Assembly (NCBI GenBank): GCA_017500845.1
Contig: JAFVXY010000006.1
Span: 1 to 46,729 of the forward strand
DNA: 46,729 nucleotides
Source of the DNA: Clostridia bacterium
Lineage (GTDB): Bacteria; Bacillota; Clostridia; Christensenellales; Pumilibacteraceae
Reading direction: 5' to 3'
Below, piece after piece: positions 1-8,591 of this stretch (position 1 is the stretch's first letter; each line of letters opens with the position of its first letter). Position numbers and translations under genes: made by a program. A model generated the notes under the pieces. It had not been told where the DNA came from. It made no database searches and worked only from the letters and a program-made list of their open reading frames with translations.

Positions 1-83
1 ATTTATACAATATGGAAAGATTTGTATTGAAATTGTGAAAGTATACAAAAAATAAATTATAAATAAAAATATAGTAAAACAAC

Positions 84-113
84 TTGACAAAATGCATATA
101 TTTTAGGTAAAAT
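84..113 (+). promoter_or_regulatory. Candidate sigma-A promoter for the MoxR/vWA/lipoprotein unit
   Basis: A perfect -35 TTGACA lies at 84-89 and a -10 TAAAAT at 108-113, separated by 18 bases. Transcription would start near 120, leaving a leader of about 110 bases before the first gene. The flanking sequence is very AT-rich, as usual for a strong vegetative promoter. No other convincing promoter is seen before 15800, so it may serve the whole seven-gene unit. Confidence 0.6.
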
Positions 114-119
114 AAATTA

Positions 120-232
120 GTCTAATTGTATAGCATAGGTGGACTTGTGCCCCTATGGAATTTCTTGCAGTCAGATACGCTAAAAAATCGGCAAAAAAAT
201 AGCCGCGGGAAACGCGGCAAAAGGAGTAATAA
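120..232 (+). promoter_or_regulatory. Structured 5' leader of unknown class with two hairpins
   Basis: Between the predicted transcription start and the first gene there are two hairpins. The first pairs 134-142 with 150-157, with one bulged base. The second is a 6-bp all-GC stem, 202-207 with 213-218, and a GGAAA loop, ending just before the ribosome site AAGGAG (around 220-225). A stable stem this close to the ribosome site could influence translation. I do not recognise a known riboswitch class. The structure is read by eye, not computed. Confidence 0.35.
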
Positions 233-1330
233 ATGGATACCAAGAAGCTTTTTGACAAGTGTCACGGTAAGCTCGCCCGCGAGGGTATGCTAAAAGCCCT
301 CATTTGCGGAATCATCATTGGTTTTGGAGCAAGCTTTGTATTCGCATTCGTTACCTCGTTCTTTACCGAATACTTCGATTGGTGGTACCTTATATCAATC
401 GGCATTGCGGTAGGAGTAAGCGTGGTTTCTGCGATTGTGTTATATTTTGCAAAGTTCCGACCCGATACGAAGGATATCGCAAGAAGGCTTGACTCGCTCG
501 GTTATGATGAACGTTTCATAACTATGCTTGAGCGTAACGGTGATGAGTCCTACTATGCGCAGCGTCAGCGTGAGGATGCAAGGGTGAGTCTTAGCAAGAT
601 TCGTCCCGAGCATATCAAGATCTCGATTGCGAAGTCGCTTATTATTGTGGCGATTGTAGCGGGTGTGTGCGGCATGGGTATGACTACGACCAATGCGTTG
701 ATTCAAAACGAGGTGATTCCTCCGCTTGAGGATATTGTAGTTCCCCCAGATCCGGCTCTTAGTGAGGTTTTGATCGTTTATGAAGTAAGTGACGACCTTG
801 CAGGCTATATCGAGGGTGAGGCCGAGCAGTATATACCGGATGGCGGAAACGCATCGACCGTTGTCGCAGTACCTCTTGACGGTTATGCTTTCCTTGAGTG
901 GGAAGAAGACAAGCTCGCCAGCGCGGAAAGAACGGACACCAACGTTATTCGTCCCGAGAGCGGAATAATTATATATACCGCTACCTTCATGGAAATCGGC
1001 GAAGATGACGGAGAGGATGGCGATCTTCCTACCGACGAGCCCAGTGATACGCCGCAAGAGGAAGACAGCGACATTTTCGACCCCGATAGTGATCAAAAGG
1101 GCGAAGGTGAAGGTGAGTACGATGGTGGTAATGCCTTCAAGGACGGCGAAACCCCGTACACTAAGGAGTTTGACGACTATTACTACGGTTCCGAGGACGG
1201 CACCATTCCCGGTGTAGCTGATCAGATTCAACACGGTCAGTATTCCGACGAACAGAGCGGTGTTGCTAACTCGTATTTTGAGTCGCTCAAGGGCGGCCTT
1301 GGCGCGGCAAACGGCGAAGACGGTCAGTAA
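233..1330 (+). CDS. Membrane protein with acidic extracytoplasmic tail, first gene of MoxR/vWA unit
   Basis: This 365-residue protein has three hydrophobic segments at about residues 22-44, 52-72 and 134-155. Between the second and third is a charged cytoplasmic-looking stretch (RRLDSLGYDERF) that resembles the layout of DUF4175-type proteins found beside Bat/MoxR genes. After the last segment comes a segment like the divergent InlB B-repeat (around residues 180-260: GYAFLEWEEDK, then ERTDTNV and YTATF). An Asp/Glu/Gly-rich low-complexity tail follows. The start is fixed by AAGGAG six bases upstream. It is first in the unit, 118 bases before moxR. I infer an anchored scaffold or sensor, but the function is unknown. 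Confidence 0.7.
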   Translation: MDTKKLFDKCHGKLAREGMLKALICGIIIGFGASFVFAFVTSFFTEYFDWWYLISIGIAVGVSVVSAIVLYFAKFRPDTKDIARRLDSLGYDERFITMLERNGDESYYAQRQREDARVSLSKIRPEHIKISIAKSLIIVAIVAGVCGMGMTTTNALIQNEVIPPLEDIVVPPDPALSEVLIVYEVSDDLAGYIEGEAEQYIPDGGNASTVVAVPLDGYAFLEWEEDKLASAERTDTNVIRPESGIIIYTATFMEIGEDDGEDGDLPTDEPSDTPQEEDSDIFDPDSDQKGEGEGEYDGGNAFKDGETPYTKEFDDYYYGSEDGTIPGVADQIQHGQYSDEQSGVANSYFESLKGGLGAANGEDGQ

Positions 1331-1448
1331 TTTCTGATGCGCTACGTCGTATCTACTAATCAAATATTGTAAAGAATAAAGCAAAATTTAAACCAAAATA
1401 AAAAACAAAACAAAATCTAATAAAAATTAAAGAGAGGCAAAACAAATT

Positions 1449-2522
1449 ATGGAAGATCAGAACATTCACATTCAAAAGTTCAGCGCGCAATGCAAAAACA
1501 TTTTTGAACAAATCAGACGTGACGTCATTGGACAGAGCGAAGTAGTAGAAGGCACCATCATTGCTATGATTGCAGGTGGTAACGTTCTTCTCGAAGGTGT
1601 GCCGGGTGTAGGTAAGACCCGTCTTGTTAGATCGCTTGGTCGCGTATTTAACCTTCCTTTCTCCAGAATCCAGTTCACCCCCGACCTTATGCCCGCGGAC
1701 GTTACGGGTACTAACATCATCGTAAGAGATGACGAGGGTAACTCCAAATTCCAGTTCCAGCCGGGTCCCATCTTCAGCAACATTATTCTTGCGGACGAAA
1801 TTAACCGTGCTACCCCCAAGACCCAGTCTGCTTTGCTTGAGGCGATGCAGGAGCATAGCGTAACAGTAATGGGTGTTTCTCGTAAGCTTGATGAGCCTTT
1901 CTTCGTACTTGCTACTCAGAACCCTGTAGAGCAGGATGGTACTTATCCGCTTCCCGAAGCTCAGATGGACCGTTTCATGTTCAAGCTTATCGTTCCGATG
2001 CCCAGCCTTGAGGAGCTTGTTGACATCGTTAACATGACCCAGAAGACCATGGCCGAAGTTGCAGAAGCAGCTTGTAACGGTGAAGACCTTCTTGATATGC
2101 GTAAGACTGCTAACCAGATTCTTGTTGCTCAAGAGGTTATGGAATACGCAATGAAGCTTTGCTCGGCTACTCACCCCGACAGCGAGCACGCTACAAGCGC
2201 TGCTAAGAAGTACATCCGTATGGGTTCCAGCCCGCGTGCAGGTCAGGCTCTTATCTCGGCAGCAAAGGTTCGCGCACTTATGAACGGCAGATTCAATGTT
2301 TCGTACAGCGATATCAACACCCTTGCATATCCCGTACTTCGTCACCGTATCAAGATGAACTTCGAGGCTATCGCAGAGCGCGTATCGGCTGACCAGGTTA
2401 TCAAGATGATTATTTCGGAGCTTGGACATGCAGGTTCTAAGGACGGTGCTTCCGGCGCTCTCGTAGAAGACAAGAGCAATATCACAAACGAAGCAACCGA
2501 AGCAAAGACCGAAGAAAACTAA
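1449..2522 (+). CDS. MoxR-family AAA+ ATPase
   Basis: This 357-residue cytoplasmic ATPase belongs to the AAA_3/MoxR family. Walker A is GVPGVGKT at about residues 54-61, Walker B is ILADEINRA near residue 115, and a sensor-like ATQNPVEQDGTYPLPEAQ stretch lies near 155-172. The C-terminal lid domain is present (SSPRAGQALISAAKVRAL). MoxR proteins usually work as chaperones that remodel or insert metal into vWA-domain partners. The next three genes encode a DUF58 protein and two vWA membrane proteins, which fits. The last 25 or so residues are a Glu/Ala/Lys-rich tail not typical of the core family. The start follows AGAGAGG. Confidence 0.93.
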   Translation: MEDQNIHIQKFSAQCKNIFEQIRRDVIGQSEVVEGTIIAMIAGGNVLLEGVPGVGKTRLVRSLGRVFNLPFSRIQFTPDLMPADVTGTNIIVRDDEGNSKFQFQPGPIFSNIILADEINRATPKTQSALLEAMQEHSVTVMGVSRKLDEPFFVLATQNPVEQDGTYPLPEAQMDRFMFKLIVPMPSLEELVDIVNMTQKTMAEVAEAACNGEDLLDMRKTANQILVAQEVMEYAMKLCSATHPDSEHATSAAKKYIRMGSSPRAGQALISAAKVRALMNGRFNVSYSDINTLAYPVLRHRIKMNFEAIAERVSADQVIKMIISELGHAGSKDGASGALVEDKSNITNEATEAKTEEN

Positions 2523-2559
2523 TAATCTGATTGTTTACAAATTATAGGAGTAGTAATTA

Positions 2560-3459
2560 ATGAAGGTCTCTTACTTAAACGATGAATTTTTCAGTCGATT
2601 AGAGACGTTAGCATTGAATCTGCGAACTAGTTTGTCGGGATTTTTCGGCGGTAAACACCTTGTTCGTACATACGGACAAACGGTAGAATTTGCCGATTAT
2701 CGCGAATATATGCTCGGAGATGATATCAGACGTATTGACTGGAATCTCTTCAGTCGTTTTGAAAAGTACTTTCTAAAGTTGTTCACGGACGAAAGGCAGA
2801 TGCACGTGCAAATCTTCTTGGATTGCTCGGCATCTATGGAGCGCGGCAACCCCAATAAGGCAGCTTACGCCGTTGCGACTGCCGCAGCTCTCGGCTTTTT
2901 GGCTGTGCACAACATGGATAAAGTATCTTTCAATTTGATAAAGGGAAATAAGGCGGAGAACAATATGGGCACGATTGTCGGAAAGAATGCGTTCTTTAGG
3001 GCAATCAGCGAACTTGATAAGCTTGAGTTTGATGGAGATGCCGATCTTGCTTCCGCTATAACAAATAGTACAAATACGGGTACAAAGGACGGTCTTACTG
3101 TTATTATTTCGGACTTCTTTACCGAGAGTCAATGGAAGAAAGCTGTAGATTACCTTACCTACAAGCGTCGTCAAGTATTGCTTGTTCAGGTTCTTTCTCC
3201 GGACGAGATTGATCCTGCTTACGATGGCAGAGTTCACTTGATTGACTCCGAGGCAGGGGACATGGCAGACCCGAGAAACTTGAAAATCCGTATTACTAAA
3301 AGTATGCAAATGGCTTATAAGGAAGCTTTTGATGATTTCCGTCAAGATATTAAGGATTTCTGTATTTCGCGTGAGGCGGAGTTTATTTCTGTTGATTGCG
3401 AAAAGCCATTAGAGAAAATGCTTTTCGGTGAGTTACTTAAGGTAGGTATAATGGGATGA
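2560..3459 (+). CDS. DUF58 domain protein with vWA-like fold
   Basis: The protein has 299 residues. The DUF58 signature is clear: FADYREYMLGDDIRRIDWN at about residues 45-63, followed by a vWA-like segment starting IFLDCSASM near residue 88. That segment supplies an intact DxSxS metal-site motif. There is no signal peptide or membrane segment, so it should be cytoplasmic or peripheral. DUF58 genes almost always sit directly behind moxR, and here the gap is 37 bases with AGGAG before the start. Its stop overlaps the next start (ATGA at 3456-3459), so the two are translationally coupled. Its likely role is as a MoxR partner in assembling the downstream vWA membrane proteins. Confidence 0.9.
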   Translation: MKVSYLNDEFFSRLETLALNLRTSLSGFFGGKHLVRTYGQTVEFADYREYMLGDDIRRIDWNLFSRFEKYFLKLFTDERQMHVQIFLDCSASMERGNPNKAAYAVATAAALGFLAVHNMDKVSFNLIKGNKAENNMGTIVGKNAFFRAISELDKLEFDGDADLASAITNSTNTGTKDGLTVIISDFFTESQWKKAVDYLTYKRRQVLLVQVLSPDEIDPAYDGRVHLIDSEAGDMADPRNLKIRITKSMQMAYKEAFDDFRQDIKDFCISREAEFISVDCEKPLEKMLFGELLKVGIMG

Positions 3460-5537
3460 CATTAGCGAATGTTTTAGGATTGTTAGGCTTGTTGGGTATT
3501 GTTGCCCTCATTATAATTTACATAATTAAGCCTAACTTTCAACAGAAGTTTATTTCCAGTACGCACGTATGGAATTTAAGCTTAAAGTATAGGAGAAGAC
3601 GTATTCCTATTAATAAGTTAAGAAACCTGCTTCTTGTTTTGTGTCAGGTTCTTATCCTTACGTTATGCGCTTTGATTTTGGCTAAGCCTGTTGTCGCAGC
3701 AGAAAAGGCTATGGAATACAACGAGAAAATCGTTATTATTGATGCTTCCGCTAACATGAAGGCAGTTAATAACGGTGTTACCCGTTTTGAAAGAGCCGTT
3801 TCGATGGTACAGGATTTGGCGGCAGAGGTTTTGAGTGAAGAAGACGGCAAGATCTCCATTATCATTGCAGACGACGAAGCGAATATGTATTCGATGGAAG
3901 TAATAAATGAGTTTGATATGTTGCCGTATAACAAGGACGTAAGCCGTCTTGATGCGACATTTAGCGACGAGCTTCAGCTTGAGCTTGATTCTTTGCTAAC
4001 CGACCTTAGCTATGGCCGTGTTGACGACTATTGCACGTTCGGTTCTGCGGATATCGACGGAGCAATGAAGCTTGCTGAAACATTGCTCGACATTTATCCC
4101 GATTCCGAGGTGCTTTATTATACGGGTACCGAATACATCGACAGCGGAATTGTAGAGGTTGTTGACGTTAAGGAAGAGGGCGAGCATAACGCGGCTATTT
4201 TGACGGGTACGGCTTCGATCAACGAGATGTATACGTATACCTTTGCGGTTGACGTTGCTGTTTATGGTGTTGACACCGAAGCATCTGTTTCGTTCACCGT
4301 ATACGGTGCAAACTCCTCGTCCAGCAACCCGAGCGGCACCGATATCGTTTACGAACCGGTTAACGTTACTTGCATTGCAAACGAGGTGCAGACAGTAGAA
4401 CTCAATACATGGATCGCTGCGGGTATGGATGATCCTAACGCAGATGAAGATGCGATTGATGGCGTTGTATATAATTTCGATTACGTACACGTACAAATCA
4501 GCGTAAATTCCAGCCAGTGTAACGACGTTCTTTCGTATGACGATTCGTTCTATTTCTATGGTGGCAATACCGAAACCTTAAAGGTTCAATATGCAACCAC
4601 AGAGGCGAACATTTTCGTAAACTCGATTCTTTCGGCTTGGAGATCTGAGCTTGCTTATAAGTGGAATATAAGCATTACCGAAGTTCCCGTAGGCGTAGAG
4701 CCCGAAACCTCCGGTTTTGATATTTACATTTTTGAGCACGAGACTCCCGACGTTATTCCTGATGACGGTGTTGTTATTTTGCTTGACCCCCATTCTTTTT
4801 CGGTTCTTAACAAAGACGGTCTTGCGATGAACGGTAATATCCAGGTTGACTGGGCTAGCAGATTGCCTTTTGATGTCGAGGATCCGACTCATCCTATCGT
4901 AAAGAGCTTAGGTGGCGAACTCATCGAGATTACAAAAGGAAATACCTTTGAGGTTACCAATGATGATCTTTGGGATACACTTATGACTGTAAGCTTCGAG
5001 GATAATAACGGTAACCCTGTTACCGGTACGACTTGTGCCGTTAAGAATGAAAAGGATAGCAAGGTTCTTGTTTTTTCGCTTAACGCTAACCACACCGACT
5101 TCGTACTTAAGACTGCTTTCCCCGTAATGATGACAGATATATTCAACTATTTCTTCCCGGCTGTTACAAACGATTATTTGTATGAAATCGGCGAAACAGC
5201 TTCGTTTACGGCTATCTCCGACGAGTTGGAATACCGTACACCCAATAGCCAGACGGAAGACGTATTTGATTCGTATCCCGCATCCTTGTATCTTAACGAG
5301 GTAGGTACGTATTCTGTTTCGCAAAGTCTTTTGTCCGGTCGAAAGATGACCACAGAATTCTATGTAAAGATGCCTGCGGCAGAAAGTGATATACTTCGTG
5401 TAGTAGAGGAACTTGATAATCCCTATGTGGAAAAAGTTCCCGAGCCGGAGGATTTGGACTTGCTTGTTTGGTTTGCAGCTGCGCTTGTTGCGTTGCTCTT
5501 CGCTGAATGGTGGCTCCAGTCCCGTGAGCAATTTTAA
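3456..5537 (+). CDS. BatA-like membrane protein with degenerate vWA domain
   Basis: This 693-residue protein has N-terminal hydrophobic segments at about residues 5-25 and 53-78, in the BatA N-terminal arrangement. A vWA-like domain starts near residue 92, a long beta-rich extracytoplasmic region follows, and a final membrane segment lies at about 668-686 with the short tail LQSREQF. The position of the MIDAS motif reads DASAN instead of DxSxS, so metal binding may be lost. The ATGA overlap couples it to the DUF58 gene. It probably forms a membrane complex with the next protein, which has a similar topology. The exact function is unknown. Confidence 0.8.
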   Translation: MTLANVLGLLGLLGIVALIIIYIIKPNFQQKFISSTHVWNLSLKYRRRRIPINKLRNLLLVLCQVLILTLCALILAKPVVAAEKAMEYNEKIVIIDASANMKAVNNGVTRFERAVSMVQDLAAEVLSEEDGKISIIIADDEANMYSMEVINEFDMLPYNKDVSRLDATFSDELQLELDSLLTDLSYGRVDDYCTFGSADIDGAMKLAETLLDIYPDSEVLYYTGTEYIDSGIVEVVDVKEEGEHNAAILTGTASINEMYTYTFAVDVAVYGVDTEASVSFTVYGANSSSSNPSGTDIVYEPVNVTCIANEVQTVELNTWIAAGMDDPNADEDAIDGVVYNFDYVHVQISVNSSQCNDVLSYDDSFYFYGGNTETLKVQYATTEANIFVNSILSAWRSELAYKWNISITEVPVGVEPETSGFDIYIFEHETPDVIPDDGVVILLDPHSFSVLNKDGLAMNGNIQVDWASRLPFDVEDPTHPIVKSLGGELIEITKGNTFEVTNDDLWDTLMTVSFEDNNGNPVTGTTCAVKNEKDSKVLVFSLNANHTDFVLKTAFPVMMTDIFNYFFPAVTNDYLYEIGETASFTAISDELEYRTPNSQTEDVFDSYPASLYLNEVGTYSVSQSLLSGRKMTTEFYVKMPAAESDILRVVEELDNPYVEKVPEPEDLDLLVWFAAALVALLFAEWWLQSREQF

Positions 5538-5554
5538 TTAAAGGAGAGTGAATT

Positions 5555-8509
5555 ATGACTAATTTTGCAATTAATTTTACGTTACCATGGCTCCTTTTGT
5601 TGCTCATTCCAGCGGTAATTCTTACTTTTTGGCCTTACTTCCGTTTGGCTAAGAGATACAGACGCACAAGAAACCGTATCATTTCCATAGTATTGCACCT
5701 TTTGATTTTGGTAATGAGTATTTCGGTTTTGTCCGGCATGACCTTTACCTACGACATTCCCAACGAGGAAAACGAAATCGTAGTCATTGTTGATATGTCG
5801 CACAGTAGTATAGAGGATCACGTCAACAGCGACAATATATTTGTTGAAAAGACAAGATTTGTTCGAGACGTTTTGGAGGAGAGTGATTCTCTTTATAAGG
5901 TAGGTATCGTTGCTTTTGGCTATAAGCCTGTTACTGTTGTCGAGCCTACTTTTGATTGGGAAGTAGCTTATGAAACCTTTGTTATGTTTGCCGATGATCA
6001 AGCAACCGAAAACAAGGTTATTGATGAAACCGCTTCGGATATTTCCGCTGCACTCGAGCACGCTGCAAACATCGTAGCAAAAAAAGACGGTGCTAAGTTG
6101 CTTGTAGTTACCGACGGTATCGAAACCGACGGTGATGCACTTGCGACGGTTCAGCGTCTTGCTGCCGAGGGCGTTAAGGTAGACGTTGCCGCATTCGGAG
6201 AAGAAGTAGAATCCGAAGTAGAAATTATCGACGTTGAAATGCCTGAGGGAAACATCAAGCTTAACGAAATCTTTGAAATCAAAGTTACCGTTAAAAGCAT
6301 GATTGCAGGTGAGGCAACTCTTACCGTATCGGACATCGAAATGTCTGAAAATGATTTCAACTATCAGCCTGTTTCTCATACTGTAAATCTTACTGCTGAT
6401 GTAAACGAGTATGTAATTCAGCATAAGTTTGATCAGCTTATGGGTATGCACAGATTGCGCTTCAATATTACTCAGCAAAATGACGGTTTCGGCGAGAACA
6501 ATGAGTATTATACGTATGCGTATCTTCAAAAGTTCGACAAGATTCTTATGCTCGAGGGCTTCTCGGGTGAGGCAACTCCGGTAAAAGAGGCGTTGATCAA
6601 CTACGGCGAATATGAACAAGAGGACATTACCGTTGTAAATATCAACCCCGAAAACGGCAACTTTGCTTCTGTGCCCAAGACTGTTGACGAGCTTCGTAAC
6701 TACGACCAAGTTGTTTTGGTTAACGTAGCAAACAGTGACTTGCTTAACTCCAATCCCTTGGCGGATGCTCCCAACTACAATGCTGCGCTTGAAGCAAACT
6801 ATATGCCCGTTGGCTTTGACGAAATGCTCAACGATTATGTAGAGATTTATGGCGGTGGTATGTTATACGTTGGTGGTAACGAGCCCGGTACCGAGGACAC
6901 CCCGCATGCGTTCAACGACGTTGATATCAACTACACAGAAAACGAAAATAAAAGCACTTTGGATAATCCCGTTTATCATACGGCACTTAAAGAAATGCTT
7001 CCGATTGACGTAGTTGAGTACACTCCGCCCATTGCAGTAATGCTTATCATTGACCGTTCCAACTCCATGGAAGCTTCGGTTAACGGTAAGACCTACCTTG
7101 AGTGGGCAAAGGACGCAGCTAAGGAATGTCTTAGTGCTCTTTCGTATCGCGATTACATGGGTACCATGACCTTCAGCGATACATACGAAATTCCCGCACA
7201 GATCAGCTCCGTGCTCGAGCGTCAAACCATAATTGCTGAGATTGATGCAATTAAATCCGGTGGTGGTACTGCTTATGCAGGCGCAATTCAACGTGCCAGT
7301 CAAGCACTTGCGGCTATCGGTGACGACAAGGTTGCAGCGCGTCACGTAATCATTATCAGTGACGGTGATCCCAACGACGCAGCAAACACCGGTGACGGTA
7401 ACGGTTGGGCGGAGATTCTCCAAACCTATCATACCGGTAACGCAAAGATTACGTACTCTATGCTTGATATAAGCGGTAATCCTAAGGGAGATCTCCAAGG
7501 CATCTTCTCCGAGGAAAACAGTGGCGGTATTTACGAGACTGTATCCGCAGGTGAATTGCCCAACCTTCCTCAGCTTATTAGAGATGAAATTAAAACCGGC
7601 GATATTGAGTCTTATGTAAACGAGCAGTTTACTCCGGCGGTTCAGATGCTTAACAGCGGCGTTCTTTCCGGCCTTGGTAGTGAACAAATTGCTTTGATGC
7701 CTCAACTTACCGGTTACTACGGTACTCGTGCTAAGGGTGCTGCAAATACCGTTTTAAGAGCACCCTATGTTCCTTTCTATTCCGAGTGGAACTTCGGTAA
7801 AGGTAGAGTAGGTGCAATGATGACCAACTTTGACGAGACCAATAAGGTTTTCCTTACTAACTTTATAGGACAGACAATTATGTCCAATATTGTTACCGGT
7901 CTTATGCCGTCTGAGGACATCCGCCCCAAGGATATTAACGTAATCTTGACGGAGGAAAACTACAACACGAGAGTGAGTGTATCTACCTCTATTGAAGCTG
8001 GTCAAAAGGTTAGAATTACCGTTACAGCGCTTGGCAGAATAAACGAGGGAGATTATACTCCGCAGGTTGTTGAGCTTAGCGAAGCAGACGGATATAGCCG
8101 TGCAAATATCGAAATCACCGATCCCGGCGTTCATAGCTTACTTGTAGAAAAGTACGTTTATAACGCGCAAGGACAGGTCGAAGTAATTTCGTCTAATACC
8201 GTTTATAAGACATTCTCGTATTCTAAAGAGTACGACGTGTTCGTAAATCAAACGACTATAGACGAGTTTATTGAGGATCTTGCTGAAAAGGGTAGAGGTT
8301 CGGTAGTTGACCAGTCTGATGAAGATGGTATTCCCAATATCTTCAGAGATTTCGATGCCGGTGTTTCTAAGGTGTTCGATCCGCGTTATCTGTTTATGAT
8401 TTTGGCAATTATCTTCTTCTTGCTTGACATTGCAGTTCGTAAGTTCAAGTTCAAGTGGCCGCACGAAATCATACGTGACTACAAGGAACGCAAAAAGCTG
8501 GCAAAATAA
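5555..8509 (+). CDS. Large membrane protein with two vWA domains flanking a glutamine-amidotransferase-like domain
   Basis: The protein has 984 residues. Membrane segments lie at about 8-28, 43-62 and, at the C-terminus, 946-965. The first vWA domain (about 74-230) has IVVIVDMSHSS and the second (about 491-690) has MLIIDRSNSME, both with intact DxSxS metal sites; the second also has ISDGDPND. Between them, around 335-480, is a Rossmann-like segment (KILMLEGFSG, then VVLVNVANSD, then GGGMLYVGG) resembling the class I amidotransferase fold of DUF1355-type proteins. I see no catalytic Cys at the expected elbow. It starts 17 bases after the preceding gene behind AAAGGAG. Both domains should face the outside. 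I infer that it is the main adhesive or scaffold component. Confidence 0.8.
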   Translation: MTNFAINFTLPWLLLLLIPAVILTFWPYFRLAKRYRRTRNRIISIVLHLLILVMSISVLSGMTFTYDIPNEENEIVVIVDMSHSSIEDHVNSDNIFVEKTRFVRDVLEESDSLYKVGIVAFGYKPVTVVEPTFDWEVAYETFVMFADDQATENKVIDETASDISAALEHAANIVAKKDGAKLLVVTDGIETDGDALATVQRLAAEGVKVDVAAFGEEVESEVEIIDVEMPEGNIKLNEIFEIKVTVKSMIAGEATLTVSDIEMSENDFNYQPVSHTVNLTADVNEYVIQHKFDQLMGMHRLRFNITQQNDGFGENNEYYTYAYLQKFDKILMLEGFSGEATPVKEALINYGEYEQEDITVVNINPENGNFASVPKTVDELRNYDQVVLVNVANSDLLNSNPLADAPNYNAALEANYMPVGFDEMLNDYVEIYGGGMLYVGGNEPGTEDTPHAFNDVDINYTENENKSTLDNPVYHTALKEMLPIDVVEYTPPIAVMLIIDRSNSMEASVNGKTYLEWAKDAAKECLSALSYRDYMGTMTFSDTYEIPAQISSVLERQTIIAEIDAIKSGGGTAYAGAIQRASQALAAIGDDKVAARHVIIISDGDPNDAANTGDGNGWAEILQTYHTGNAKITYSMLDISGNPKGDLQGIFSEENSGGIYETVSAGELPNLPQLIRDEIKTGDIESYVNEQFTPAVQMLNSGVLSGLGSEQIALMPQLTGYYGTRAKGAANTVLRAPYVPFYSEWNFGKGRVGAMMTNFDETNKVFLTNFIGQTIMSNIVTGLMPSEDIRPKDINVILTEENYNTRVSVSTSIEAGQKVRITVTALGRINEGDYTPQVVELSEADGYSRANIEITDPGVHSLLVEKYVYNAQGQVEVISSNTVYKTFSYSKEYDVFVNQTTIDEFIEDLAEKGRGSVVDQSDEDGIPNIFRDFDAGVSKVFDPRYLFMILAIIFFLLDIAVRKFKFKWPHEIIRDYKERKKLAK

Positions 8510-8522
8510 TGTAAATTCGGTT

Positions 8523-8546
8523 CTGCCGAGAGATTTCTCTCGGCAG
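8523..8546 (+). terminator. Stem-loop between vWA gene and LRR lipoprotein gene (attenuator or processing site)
   Basis: Perfect 10-bp arms at 8523-8532 and 8537-8546 enclose an ATTT loop, 14 bases after the stop codon. The stem is GC-rich and stable, but the following bases are GGTAATCG, not a run of T. It is therefore a weak intrinsic terminator at best. It may act as partial attenuation or as a 3' stability element separating expression of the membrane machinery from the lipoproteins. Confidence 0.5.
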
Positions 8547-8591
8547 GGTAATCGAATTTATTAGGCTTACAGATATTTCAAGGAGTATTTT

